DNA of 37,498 bases, from the NCBI GenBank assembly GCA_947305555.1, contig CAMZDW010000007.1, positions 1 through 37,498 on the forward strand. The letters are read 5' to 3'. This DNA comes from an uncultured Elusimicrobium sp. GTDB lineage: Bacteria > Elusimicrobiota > Elusimicrobia > Elusimicrobiales > Elusimicrobiaceae. Shown in pieces: positions 6,375 to 13,935 of the stretch. The notes below the pieces were generated by a model. That model was not told where the DNA came from. It did no database searches and saw only the letters and a program-made list of their open reading frames with translations. Position 1 is the stretch's first letter. The number at the start of each line of letters is the position of its first letter. Both the position numbers and the translations under genes were made by a program.

Positions 6375-8084
6375 ATGTCTTTATTTTCAAAACTTTTTAA
6401 AATGTTTCTGGCTGTAGTGCTCATGCCGTTTGTTCCCATGATGTTACTATTGGCCTACTACCAGGTACATTTAAAAGATAATATCTTGGAAACGCATGCT
6501 AATTTAGCACAGATGGTTTCCGCTTCTATCAACCAGCATATTGAAGATTTGGGTTGGCGTTTGGCGTTTGCCCAAAATGTAGAAGAATATTTACAGCAGA
6601 AGAAAAATCCACAGTCTATTTTAGAAGACGCCTTGATGGCAAACCCTGATTTTTTGATGTTAGCTGTTTTATCTCCCCAGGGGAAAGAATTATATCGGGC
6701 CGGCGATAAACAAGTTTTAAGCCAAATAGAATCGTTAGATTTAAGTGCAGATGTTACTTTGTCGCAATTGGCCAAAGAACGGCGCATTTCTGTTAGCCGT
6801 TTTGAAATTATTTCCGGTCGGCCGATCAGCGAATTTATTTATCCCATGCCCAACGGAGATTTTTTGTATGGTATTTTGAGCTTTTTTAGTTTCTTGGCGC
6901 GTGTACAGGAACAACGAATCGGCAGTACCGGCCATATTTATATTGTGGACCAAGAAGGTCAAACGTATGCCAGCGATTATCTATACAAACCAGCATTTGA
7001 TACAGCGGATCTTCAACAAGCATTTGCCAGCAAATCGCACCTGATTAAAAAATTAAAAACGCCGCAAGAAGTGTACGTGGGAGCTTATGCCTCTACTCCG
7101 ATTTTAGGTGCGTATGTAGCGGTGTTACAACGCAAAAGTGAAGCTTATCGAAGTATTTATTATACCAATGTTATTTTAGCTTTATTTTTGCTGACAATAG
7201 CCACACTGTCTTATTTTGGAGCTCTTACATTTGCAGAACAGTTAGGTAAACCCATCGAAGCTCTCTCCCATGCGGCTAAAGAAGTGAGTCAAGGAAATTT
7301 TGATGAAAAAATTGACCCAGAAATCGGCTGGGGGGAATTTAAGGGACTCATTAATTCCTTTAACCAAATGACCTCTGATTTAAAAGACTACCAAGTGCTC
7401 CAATTAGAGCAGCAAGTCAGCGAGATGAAAGAACAGGTTTTCCGTGCGGTAGCTCATGATTTGCGTGCACCGCTGCTAGGCTTGCAAGGATATATCTACA
7501 TTTTGCAAAGTGGAAAAGTGTCTAAGGAAGAGGAAAAAAATTATTTAGAACTGATGAGCCAAGCGGCCCGGAATCTGTCTTCACTTTTAGAAGATGTGCT
7601 GGATGTATCCCGGGTACAGGCAGGGATGCGTACCCCGCAAAAACAGGCGGTAGATTTGCGGGCCCTGGTTCAACACGTGGTGGAAACGTTGGCCCCAACG
7701 GCTGCTGAGAAAAAATTATCCTTGGAAGTGAATGTACCTTCGCTTCATGTTCCTGCGGACCTGAAACTACTGCAGCGTGTAATTACAAATTTAGTGTCTA
7801 ATGCAATTAAATTTACAGAAAAAGGTTTTGTGCGGGTTTGTGCAAATGAAGAAGAAAAATGCTACTGTATAACGGTGGAAGACAGTGGTATTGGAATGAC
7901 AGCGCAAGAAGTAAAGGGGTTATTCCAAAAATTTCACCAGCTTCATCCGGAACAACCAGGGTATGGTCTGGGATTGTTTATCAGCCGCCAGATTATAGAA
8001 GCGCACGGGGGCACGTTGCAGGCCAGTAGTACGCCTGGGAAGGGAAGTGTATTTACAATCCAGCTCCCTAAGGAGGAAAAATGA
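6375..8084 (+). CDS. Membrane sensor histidine kinase (orphan)
   Basis: 569 residues. Helix at about 8-29, periplasmic sensor region about 30-260 (Cache-like by layout, with a GHIYIVDQEGQTYAS stretch at 186-200 typical of dCache membrane-proximal lobes), second helix 263-285, HAMP 286-340, HisKA with phospho-acceptor His361 in VAHDLRAPLLG, and HATPase_c with N-box LVSNAIKFTEKG, G1 DSGIGM and G2 GYGLGLFISR. The kinase is intact, yet no response regulator is encoded anywhere in the window, so the partner must be elsewhere. Its stop overlaps the start of the next gene (ATGA at 8081). The ligand cannot be inferred. Confidence 0.92.
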   Translation: MSLFSKLFKMFLAVVLMPFVPMMLLLAYYQVHLKDNILETHANLAQMVSASINQHIEDLGWRLAFAQNVEEYLQQKKNPQSILEDALMANPDFLMLAVLSPQGKELYRAGDKQVLSQIESLDLSADVTLSQLAKERRISVSRFEIISGRPISEFIYPMPNGDFLYGILSFFSFLARVQEQRIGSTGHIYIVDQEGQTYASDYLYKPAFDTADLQQAFASKSHLIKKLKTPQEVYVGAYASTPILGAYVAVLQRKSEAYRSIYYTNVILALFLLTIATLSYFGALTFAEQLGKPIEALSHAAKEVSQGNFDEKIDPEIGWGEFKGLINSFNQMTSDLKDYQVLQLEQQVSEMKEQVFRAVAHDLRAPLLGLQGYIYILQSGKVSKEEEKNYLELMSQAARNLSSLLEDVLDVSRVQAGMRTPQKQAVDLRALVQHVVETLAPTAAEKKLSLEVNVPSLHVPADLKLLQRVITNLVSNAIKFTEKGFVRVCANEEEKCYCITVEDSGIGMTAQEVKGLFQKFHQLHPEQPGYGLGLFISRQIIEAHGGTLQASSTPGKGSVFTIQLPKEEK

Positions 8085-8794
8085 TTGTATTTTGGCGTTT
8101 GTTTTTAGCCTATTTTTTAACCGATTTTGTGTTTTATTTTGAACCGGCAGATAAATTGCGCACAGACAGCCGTGTCAAACGGATGTTGTGCCGGGGAAGT
8201 GTGTTCCTCGTATGGGCGCTTATTTTGTGTTATGGATATTTGACTATGCCTTGGCCGTTTTTGGACATGGTGGATTTGCCCGGCTGGATGTGTATTATTC
8301 TATTTACGCTTTTTTATGTGTTTACAGAGGGATTTTTTGATTTTGGCGGAAAAATTAAACATGGGTATTTTCTGTCATTTGCGTTAAAAACGTTTGTTAA
8401 TTTATTATTCCTGTTTTTGTGTGTGCCGTTTCATGTACTGTATGAAACCGGTAATTTTTTTGCGGAGCCCTGGATTATTTTCTGTGCAGGTTTAGTATTG
8501 GCAACGCGTGTATCGGGCTGGGTTATTTTTACCATCGAACAAGACCGCTACGGACGGGATTACCCCACATTTGATGAACGGTGGCTACTCATGATGGTGC
8601 GCGCGATTTTCTTTCTCGTCATGATGTTGCCCGGTTGGCGTTGGGTGGTGCTACTGTTGGTATGGGGAGTGGCTTGTATGTACGCGCGGAAAATCCGCTT
8701 GATGGATGTATCCAACTTGGCCTTTTATGGGGGTATATTTGCGGCTATTTTCTTTGGGTTTTTAGTGCGGCTTCGCTTTTATTTGGTGTGGTAA
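8081..8794 (+). CDS. Polytopic membrane protein, possibly DUF3307-like
   Basis: 237 residues with about six hydrophobic helices and basic connecting loops. The N-terminus RLFLAYFLTDFVFYFEPADK resembles the start of DUF3307 proteins (AHLLxDFxxQ), but the usual His is replaced by Tyr, so the assignment is weak. It follows the kinase with a four-base overlap and precedes the exonuclease by one base, so it belongs to the same transcript. It could be an accessory of the sensor kinase; nothing in the sequence proves that. Confidence 0.75.
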   Translation: MIVFWRLFLAYFLTDFVFYFEPADKLRTDSRVKRMLCRGSVFLVWALILCYGYLTMPWPFLDMVDLPGWMCIILFTLFYVFTEGFFDFGGKIKHGYFLSFALKTFVNLLFLFLCVPFHVLYETGNFFAEPWIIFCAGLVLATRVSGWVIFTIEQDRYGRDYPTFDERWLLMMVRAIFFLVMMLPGWRWVVLLLVWGVACMYARKIRLMDVSNLAFYGGIFAAIFFGFLVRLRFYLVW

Positions 8795-8795
8795 T

Positions 8796-9404
8796 ATGGA
8801 ATTATCTTCTATTAAATTTGCTTGCTTAGATACCGAAACAACTGGCCTTTATGCTACCCAAGGCGGTAAAATTTGCGAACTGGCGGTATCGGTTTCGCAA
8901 AATGGGAAAGTGATAGAGGAGTTTTCTACCCTCTTAAATCCGCAAATGCCCATGTTGCCGGAGGTGATTGCTATTCACGGCATTACTAACGAAATGGTCA
9001 AAAATGCCCCCACCTTTGCCGATATTTTGCCGCGCGTGGTTAGTTTATTAGACGGCTGTGTGTTGGTAGCCCATAATGCAGATTTTGATTTGTCTTTTCT
9101 AAAAGCAGAATTTGAAAATTGCGGACTCCGGTTTCCGGATTATCCGGTAGTGGACACACTTAAATTGGCACGCAAAAGCGGTCGTTTTGCCAGCAACCGA
9201 TTGGGAAATATCGCCCAAGAACTGGGCATCAGCTGTGCCGGGTGGCACCGTGCGATGGCGGATACCAAAATGGCGGAACAGATTTTTTATTATTTTTTAA
9301 ACACCTTAACACAACAAGGCGTACACACATTGGAACAATTAAATCAGTTCCAACAAAAACGCTGGAAGGAAGCTGTGGGGGTAACTAAGGAGAACGTATT
9401 ATGA
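8796..9404 (+). CDS. DEDDh 3'-5' exonuclease (DNA polymerase III epsilon-like)
   Basis: 202 residues, a single exonuclease domain. All catalytic motifs are present: Exo I CLDTETTG (Asp and Glu about 10-12), Exo II VAHNADFDLSFL (Asp about 92), Exo III with GWHRAMADT (His and Asp about 150-155). The PEVIAIHGITNEMV text is typical of the DnaQ family. It may be the stand-alone proofreading subunit or a DinG/RNase-T-like nuclease; it lacks the C-terminal polymerase-binding tail of E. coli DnaQ (243 residues). It sits in the kinase-to-gpmI run, and its stop overlaps the gpmI start. Confidence 0.9.
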   Translation: MELSSIKFACLDTETTGLYATQGGKICELAVSVSQNGKVIEEFSTLLNPQMPMLPEVIAIHGITNEMVKNAPTFADILPRVVSLLDGCVLVAHNADFDLSFLKAEFENCGLRFPDYPVVDTLKLARKSGRFASNRLGNIAQELGISCAGWHRAMADTKMAEQIFYYFLNTLTQQGVHTLEQLNQFQQKRWKEAVGVTKENVL

Positions 9405-10963
9405 AAAAAGTAGTCTTGATTATTCGCGACGGTTGGGGGAATGCGAAAGCAGGGCCGTACAACGCAGTCAGTAACGCAAAAATTCCGAATATTACAAAAT
9501 ATTTGGCAAACTATCCGCATACGCAAATTGAAGCATCCGGAGAACAAGTAGGGCTTCCGGCCGGGTATATGGGTTCCAGCGAAGTAGGGCACCTGAATAT
9601 GGGGGCCGGTCGTATTGTTATCCAAGAACTCAAGCGTTTAAAAGATACGATTGAAGATGGTTCTTTATTTAAGGCAGCTCCGTTTGCGGCGTGTATTGAA
9701 AATTGTTTGAAAAATCACAAACCGCTACACGTAATGGGGCTTGTGCAAGATGAAGGCGTCCATGCTCACCAGGACCATTTGCACGCGATTATCAAATTTG
9801 CCGCTGAACAGGGTATTAAGGAAGTTTATGTGCACTTTTTTGCAGACGGCCGCGATACGCCGCCGCAAAGCTCTATCGGCTATATCCGCACATTGGAAGA
9901 AAAAATGAAAGAGTATGGGGTAGGTAAAATTGCCACTATCCAGGGCCGTTACTACGCCATGGACCGCGGCGAAGATTGGAACTTGACCGATAAAGCGTAT
10001 AACCTTATTGTACGCGCGCAAGGCTTACACGGAACAACTGCCGAAGAAGTAGTGGCCGAAGATTATAAAACCTTAAAAACGCCGGACGGCGGCCCGATGG
10101 TGGACGAATATATTCCGCCGACCGTGTTGGGTGATTATAAAGGAATGGAAGAAAATTCATCCGTCATTTTCTTTAACTTCCGCCAGGACCGCGCTATCCA
10201 ACTCACCCGTGCTTTTATTGATGATGACTACCCGGGCAAAAACCGCGGTACTCGCGTTCCGTGTGTGTACTGTGGGTTAACGAAATATTATGATGCCTTC
10301 CCGTATAACGCCTTGCCTTCTATGACAGACGGCGGCGGCATGGATAATTTGCTCGGCGAAGTAATTTCCAAAGCCGGCCTCAAACAACTGCGCTTGGCGG
10401 AAACGCAAAAATTCAAACACGTAACTTCCTTTTTTAACGGGAAGCTTATTAAACCCTATCCGGGGGAGGACCGTATTGAGAAAAAAGGACGCTTTGACCC
10501 TGCTACCTTTGCCGAACATCCGGAAATGGAAGCGTATATCGTGAAGGACGAAGCCATTAACCAAATCAATTCCGGCAAGTATGATTTTATTGTCATTAAC
10601 TTTGCCAACTGCGATATGGTGGGCCACACCGGCAATTTGAAATCTGTTATCAAGGCCGTAGAAGTAGTGGACGAATGTACCGGGGCAGTCGCCGAAGCCG
10701 CATTAGCCAAAGATTACGCGGTGTTTATCACGGCTGACCACGGCAACGCGGAAGAAATGTGGGACGAAAAAATCAATATGCCCAAAACGGCTCACACGAC
10801 CAATTTGGTAGATTTTATCTACTTAAATAAGGATGATCTGCATGCTCAAATGCAACCCACCGGGAACTTGGGCGATATTGCTGTAACGGTGCTGGATGTG
10901 ATGGGAATTGAGAAACCGGCCGATATGACGGCGCGGAGCTTGATTGCTAAACACAGTAACTAA
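9401..10963 (+). CDS. gpmI: 2,3-bisphosphoglycerate-independent phosphoglycerate mutase
   Basis: Glycolytic enzyme interconverting 3- and 2-phosphoglycerate with two Mn2+ ions. 520 residues, slightly above the usual 510-515. Metal-site Asp10 is in LIIRDGWG, the phospho-Ser is Ser60 in GSSEVGHLNMGAGR (most homologues have Asn before this Ser; here it is Ser), and the second metal cluster includes FANCDMVGHTG and ITADHGNAEEM. HQDHLHAI and FFADGRDTPP are also conserved. It is the last gene of the kinase run, coupled by ATGA, and followed by a terminator. Confidence 0.97.
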   Translation: MKKVVLIIRDGWGNAKAGPYNAVSNAKIPNITKYLANYPHTQIEASGEQVGLPAGYMGSSEVGHLNMGAGRIVIQELKRLKDTIEDGSLFKAAPFAACIENCLKNHKPLHVMGLVQDEGVHAHQDHLHAIIKFAAEQGIKEVYVHFFADGRDTPPQSSIGYIRTLEEKMKEYGVGKIATIQGRYYAMDRGEDWNLTDKAYNLIVRAQGLHGTTAEEVVAEDYKTLKTPDGGPMVDEYIPPTVLGDYKGMEENSSVIFFNFRQDRAIQLTRAFIDDDYPGKNRGTRVPCVYCGLTKYYDAFPYNALPSMTDGGGMDNLLGEVISKAGLKQLRLAETQKFKHVTSFFNGKLIKPYPGEDRIEKKGRFDPATFAEHPEMEAYIVKDEAINQINSGKYDFIVINFANCDMVGHTGNLKSVIKAVEVVDECTGAVAEAALAKDYAVFITADHGNAEEMWDEKINMPKTAHTTNLVDFIYLNKDDLHAQMQPTGNLGDIAVTVLDVMGIEKPADMTARSLIAKHSN

Positions 10964-10985
10964 TCTATATTGGCATGTTGTTTAC

Positions 10986-11018
10986 AAAAGGCAGCTCGGG
11001 AAGGACTGCCTTTTATTT
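10986..11018 (+). terminator. Terminator after gpmI
   Basis: AAAAGGCAG (10986-10994) pairs with CTGCCTTTT (11006-11014) and is followed by ATTTATT; it starts 22 bases after the gpmI stop. Confidence 0.75.
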
Positions 11019-11028
11019 ATTAAAAAGA

Positions 11029-11034
11029 TACAAT
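11029..11034 (+). promoter_or_regulatory. -10 TACAAT of the DUF167 gene, leaderless
   Basis: TACAAT, six bases (ATCCTT), then the ATG at 11041. No Shine-Dalgarno is present. Confidence 0.6.
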
Positions 11035-11040
11035 ATCCTT

Positions 11041-11265
11041 ATGGAACAATACCTCAAAGTCAAAGTGCACGCGGACGAAAAGAAAAACAAAATCGTCCAA
11101 AAAAATCCGGACACGTTTGAAATTTGGGTCAAGGCACCTGCCGAACAGGGTCGCGCCAATGAAGCCGTGCGGGCACTTTTGGCTCAATACTTGGGCCTAC
11201 CGGAAAATAAACTCTCCTTAATAAAGGGGGCCACCAGCCCAGCCAAGATTTTTCTAAAACGGTAG
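11041..11265 (+). CDS. DUF167/YggU family protein
   Basis: 74 residues, normal for the family. The text EQYLKVKVHADEKKNKIV, then WVKAPAEQGRANEAVRALLA and LSLIKGATSPAKIFLK, matches the YggU fold: KVxPxAkkxxI, pAxdGkANxalixlLA, vxixxGxtsrxKxv. Function is unknown; YggU proteins are small alpha/beta proteins of uncertain role. The frame stays open upstream to 10975, but that would run through the gpmI terminator and this gene's own -10, so the 11041 ATG is used. Confidence 0.88.
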   Translation: MEQYLKVKVHADEKKNKIVQKNPDTFEIWVKAPAEQGRANEAVRALLAQYLGLPENKLSLIKGATSPAKIFLKR

Positions 11266-11287
11266 AAAGTATGTGATTGGGCCTTCT

Positions 11288-11311
11288 GACCTAGCAGTTT
11301 CTAGGTCTTTT
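11288..11311 (+). terminator. Terminator after the DUF167 gene
   Basis: GACCTAG, loop CAGTTT, CTAGGTC, then TTTT. A second short hairpin CCCCTG-GA-CAGGGG follows at 11313-11326. Confidence 0.7.
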
Positions 11312-11316
11312 GCCCC

Positions 11317-11345
11317 TGGACAGGGGATTTCCGAATACATATACT
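11317..11345 (+). promoter_or_regulatory. Promoter of the exported protein gene
   Basis: -35 TGGACA (11317-11322), 17-base spacer, -10 TATACT (11340-11345). The -35 lies inside the short CCCCTG/CAGGGG hairpin, so the palindrome could be an operator. Confidence 0.5.
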
Positions 11346-11373
11346 ATATGTAGATGTTAAGGTGGGAGTATAT

Positions 11374-12450
11374 ATGCAACGAATTATTTTAATAGTAGGA
11401 ATACTTGCCGTAAGTTGTTCTTTTGGTTTTGCCCAAAACCCTAGATCAGTTCAGAAAGCTGTCGAGACTATCGCTGCAAAGCCGGGGCCTCTTTCCGCGG
11501 CCGAAATCAGACAGATTGAACGGAATATCATGCGTTTGACCAAGCCCGTTTATCAATCCCCCCAGATGTATCCCACCGTACTTACACCAGTACAAGTTTT
11601 GAGAGAAGATCCGGAAGCTTTGCTGTTTCACAATAGCCGCCAGTACGTCCTAACCGGTTTAAAAGATTTGTTGAAGAAAGATGCGGCTCTTTTAGAACTT
11701 GTCACTCAAATTGAAAAAAAACCACCAACCAATTATATAACTGCTCATGACGTTCGAAGAGAGTTGTGGAAGAGATTGGGGCAAGCCTCTTTCCAGGGAA
11801 ATTACGCCCTGGAAAGTGCGTTAGCGCAACAAATTATGCCCAATACCGTTTTGCCGAATGATTTGGTTTATGTCCCATTCACTCATAGTAGTTCCGTGGC
11901 CTACGTGGGACCTCGCCAGTGGGTACTGGGTACCCCGGGGAACCTGCCGGAATGGGTTGGTATGCTGGATACACAAGAGGCGGTAGGTGTAATTATTTTA
12001 GTCAAGCGGGATGGAAAAGTGATTCAGTCTGGGTTAACGGTTATAGATGCAAAGACCGATTTAAAGCGTTCGGCTGATTTTTTCTATTCCGCTACTTATG
12101 TGTCCACGACGGACCAAACAGAGGTGTATGTGTTATCCCAAAATTCCCCGTGGGAACAAGTGCAGCGAGTGGTACAATTTGTAAGGGGCATCAGCCCGGA
12201 TGAAACCCTCTATTACATGGATTTGCATAGTCCGGGGCGCGCGGCCTTAAATACACAGACGGGTAAAATTAGTACGGATTTTGGATGGGAAGATATGGCA
12301 CCCAGTCAGCAGCTGGAAAAAGACTTTGATTCGACCGGGAAACGTTGGAATCACCCTATCTCTCACTGGGATTTGCGCCCTGGGGAGATTATGCAGCAGT
12401 GGTATCCGCAACGTTTTGGTGTTCAATCGCCCGTTCCGCCAGAACGATAA
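11374..12450 (+). CDS. Exported protein of unknown function
   Basis: 358 residues from the ATG at 11374, which has AAGGTGGGAG (11359-11368) at proper distance; a GTG at 11362 in frame lies inside that site and is rejected. A clear signal peptide, MQRIILIVGILAVSCSFGFA, with cleavage before QNPRS. The mature part is alpha-helical at first (about 25-150), then mixed, with WVLGTPGNLPEWVGML, a beta-rich part (GVIILVKRDGKVIQSG) and a Trp/Pro-rich tail. No membrane helix beyond the signal, no lipobox and no motif I recognise. Monocistronic by its own promoter and terminator. Probably periplasmic or surface-released. Confidence 0.85.
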   Translation: MQRIILIVGILAVSCSFGFAQNPRSVQKAVETIAAKPGPLSAAEIRQIERNIMRLTKPVYQSPQMYPTVLTPVQVLREDPEALLFHNSRQYVLTGLKDLLKKDAALLELVTQIEKKPPTNYITAHDVRRELWKRLGQASFQGNYALESALAQQIMPNTVLPNDLVYVPFTHSSSVAYVGPRQWVLGTPGNLPEWVGMLDTQEAVGVIILVKRDGKVIQSGLTVIDAKTDLKRSADFFYSATYVSTTDQTEVYVLSQNSPWEQVQRVVQFVRGISPDETLYYMDLHSPGRAALNTQTGKISTDFGWEDMAPSQQLEKDFDSTGKRWNHPISHWDLRPGEIMQQWYPQRFGVQSPVPPER

Positions 12451-12462
12451 AATTTGCAAACT

Positions 12463-12499
12463 CCCTCCTATGCTTTTGATAGGGGGGAATTTCCTTTTT
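12463..12499 (+). terminator. Terminator after the exported protein gene
   Basis: CCCTCCTAT, loop GCTTTTG, ATAGGGGGG (nine pairs including one G-U), then AATTTCCTTTTT. Confidence 0.75.
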
Positions 12500-12509
12500 A
12501 GATGTTTTT

Positions 12510-12518
12510 TGTTACAAT
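12510..12518 (+). promoter_or_regulatory. Extended -10 (TGTTACAAT) with no assigned gene
   Basis: The same TGN-TACAAT form as the promoters at 14587, 16613, 36133 and 36454. It points into 12525-12711, which has no recognised gene. Confidence 0.5.
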
Positions 12519-12524
12519 AAGGAA

Positions 12525-12711
12525 CCTAGCAACGTGTTTAAAACGGGATTTTGACAGCCCCCAACCAACAACCGTTGATTCTGGACAAAGCCGGCCGGTG
12601 AAAGAAACGCGCACGGAATCTACTTCCCGTTCTAATTACGTAGATGATGATTTGTGGTAAAGTAAAATTTGGCTCTTGTACAAACGCCCGCAGAAAACTG
12701 TGGGCGTTTGT
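12525..12711 (+). ncRNA. Possible small RNA or short gene, unidentified
   Basis: The 361-base gap between the exported protein and rpsF has a promoter-like -10 at 12510 and, at its end, a perfect 14-pair stem (ACAAACGCCCGCAG, loop AAAA, CTGTGGGCGTTTGT; 12680-12711, one G-U) without a T-run. Inner pairings are possible (AACGGGA near 12543 with TCCCGTT near 12637; ATCTAC with GTAGAT near 12630-12655). A reading frame of 52 codons opens at an ATG at 12502, before the -10, and ends YVDDDLW at 12660; it is not convincing because the promoter would lie inside it. It is not tmRNA, SRP RNA, RNase P or tRNA as far as I can see. Confidence 0.3.
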
Positions 12712-12728
12712 GATAAATGAATAAAATT

Positions 12729-12737
12729 TGTTATAAT
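12729..12737 (+). promoter_or_regulatory. Extended -10 (TGTTATAAT) of the rpsF operon
   Basis: TGT-TATAAT; the predicted start near 12744 coincides with the first base of the leader hairpin. Confidence 0.65.
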
Positions 12738-12744
12738 AACTATA

Positions 12745-12784
12745 GGGTAAAAACCGCAAGGAATACCTTGTGGCTTTTTTGCCC
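12745..12784 (+). promoter_or_regulatory. rpsF leader hairpin, possible autoregulatory attenuator
   Basis: GGGTAAAAA (12745-12753) pairs with TTTTTGCCC (12776-12784). Inside, CCGCAAGG (12754-12761), loop AATA, pairs with CCTTGTGG (12766-12773); C774 and T775 bulge. The inner stem followed by C and six T also reads as an intrinsic terminator. rpsF leaders in many bacteria bind the S6:S18 complex and carry a CCG motif; the CCG at 12754 is compatible, but I cannot confirm a match to that model. The rpsF start has only a weak ribosome binding site, which fits a controlled leader. Confidence 0.55.
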
Positions 12785-12811
12785 GCAAAACGCAATAAAG
12801 AAATTGGTATT

Positions 12812-13132
12812 ATGAGAACTTACGAAAGTGTAATTATCGTTAAACCCCAACTCTCCGATGGAGAAGTGGGCGAATTCGTGAATAAAGCAAAAGCTTTTAT
12901 CACGGGTAAAGGCGGAGAAGTAACCAGCGAAGAAAAATTGGGCAGAAGAAAATTCACCCATGAAGTAAATCACGTTCGCGATGGTTTCTATCTCTACTTG
13001 AAATTCAAAGCCGAACCCAATGTCATTAAAGAATTGGACAATGCTTTGAAACTCAACGACCAAGTGCTTCGCTCTATGACGATGCTCGCCACAGAAGTGA
13101 AAGCCAAACCGGCTCCTATCGTTAGCAAATAA
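12812..13132 (+). CDS. rpsF: 30S ribosomal protein S6
   Basis: 106 residues, normal length. It starts MRTYESVIIVKPQLSD and carries the S6 signature around EEKLGRRKFTHEVN and DGFYLYLKF. S6 binds S18 and 16S rRNA in the 30S platform. The frame is open upstream to 12770, but that would fall in the leader hairpin; the ATG at 12812 gives the family N-terminus. First gene of rpsF-ssb-rpsR-rplI. Confidence 0.97.
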   Translation: MRTYESVIIVKPQLSDGEVGEFVNKAKAFITGKGGEVTSEEKLGRRKFTHEVNHVRDGFYLYLKFKAEPNVIKELDNALKLNDQVLRSMTMLATEVKAKPAPIVSK

Positions 13133-13142
13133 AGGTCAACTT

Positions 13143-13589
13143 ATGTCAGCACAAATCAAACTACCGGAACAAAACATGGTCCTTCTAGTCGGACGGTTAA
13201 CACGTGACCCAAACGTATCTTTTACGCAGAAGGGTCAGGCAGTGTGCCGTTGTGATATTGCGGTAAACCGCAGATATTTGGATGCTACCACAAACGAGTG
13301 GAAAGATGACACTGTTTTCGTACCCGTAGTGGTTTGGGGCTCGGCAGCCGAACGGTGTAAAGACCGGGTGAAAAAAGGTACTCCCATTAGCGTGGAAGGC
13401 CGCCTCACCTCTAGCGAATATACCGATAAAACAACGGGCCAAACTCGCCGTTCTATGCAAGTAACAGCCCGACGGATTCAGATTCTGGAATCCGGTGCCG
13501 CCGGAGGCACCTACAATGACGGTGCACAAGCGGCTGCAAAGGACGACATTCCCACCACAGATGTGATGGAAGATGACGTGCCTTTTTAA
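13143..13589 (+). CDS. ssb: Single-stranded DNA-binding protein
   Basis: 148 residues: an OB-fold (about 8-115) with NMVLLVGRLTRDPNVSFT and the FVPVVVWGSAAERC strand, then a linker and the acidic tip DVMEDDVPF, the conserved contact for SSB partner proteins. It binds ssDNA as a tetramer in replication and repair. Its place between rpsF and rpsR is the common bacterial order. Confidence 0.96.
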   Translation: MSAQIKLPEQNMVLLVGRLTRDPNVSFTQKGQAVCRCDIAVNRRYLDATTNEWKDDTVFVPVVVWGSAAERCKDRVKKGTPISVEGRLTSSEYTDKTTGQTRRSMQVTARRIQILESGAAGGTYNDGAQAAAKDDIPTTDVMEDDVPF

Positions 13590-13612
13590 ATTAACCTAAA
13601 AAGAGGAATTCA

Positions 13613-13921
13613 ATGTCCGAAGAAACGAATGTAACCCCCACGGAAACCGCAGCCCCGGCTGCACGGCCTGAAAGACCGGCCCGTCCGTTTGGGAAAAAGC
13701 GCTTTGAAAGCAGAAGAAAAGTCTGCAAAGTATGCGCTGAAAAAATTGATAACGTGGACTATAAAAACTTTCAGTTTGTAAAGTCCTTCACCATGGAAAG
13801 CGGCAAAATCCTTTCCAGAAGAATTACCGGCACCTGCGCCAAGCACCAACGCCAAATCACCAAAGCAATTAAACGTGATCGCAACTTGGCTATCTTGCCG
13901 TATTCCTTGCCCAAAAAATAA
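13613..13921 (+). CDS. rpsR: 30S ribosomal protein S18
   Basis: 102 residues. An Ala/Pro/Arg-rich N-terminal extension of about 35 residues precedes the S18 core RRKVCKVCAEKID and ILSRRITGTCAKHQRQITKAIKRDR. The CxxC plus C-x-x-H of a zinc-binding (C+) form is present. AGAGGA is the ribosome binding site. Confidence 0.97.
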   Translation: MSEETNVTPTETAAPAARPERPARPFGKKRFESRRKVCKVCAEKIDNVDYKNFQFVKSFTMESGKILSRRITGTCAKHQRQITKAIKRDRNLAILPYSLPKK

Positions 13922-13935
13922 GACGGAGTGAAAGT

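Noticed and set aside
10975-11040. Longer DUF167 protein starting at 10975
   Set aside because: It would include the gpmI terminator and the -10 of this gene; the family N-terminus begins at 11041.
12551-12556. TTGACA as a -35
   Set aside because: No -10 at suitable spacing downstream.
12577-12585. GATTCTGGA as a sign of tmRNA
   Set aside because: The word resembles the tmRNA 5' end, but there is no following conserved segment, no tag frame ending in Ala-Ala and no CCA 3' end, and the interval is too short.
12770-12811. Longer S6 starting at 12770
   Set aside because: It falls in the leader hairpin; S6 proteins begin MRxYE, which is at 12812.
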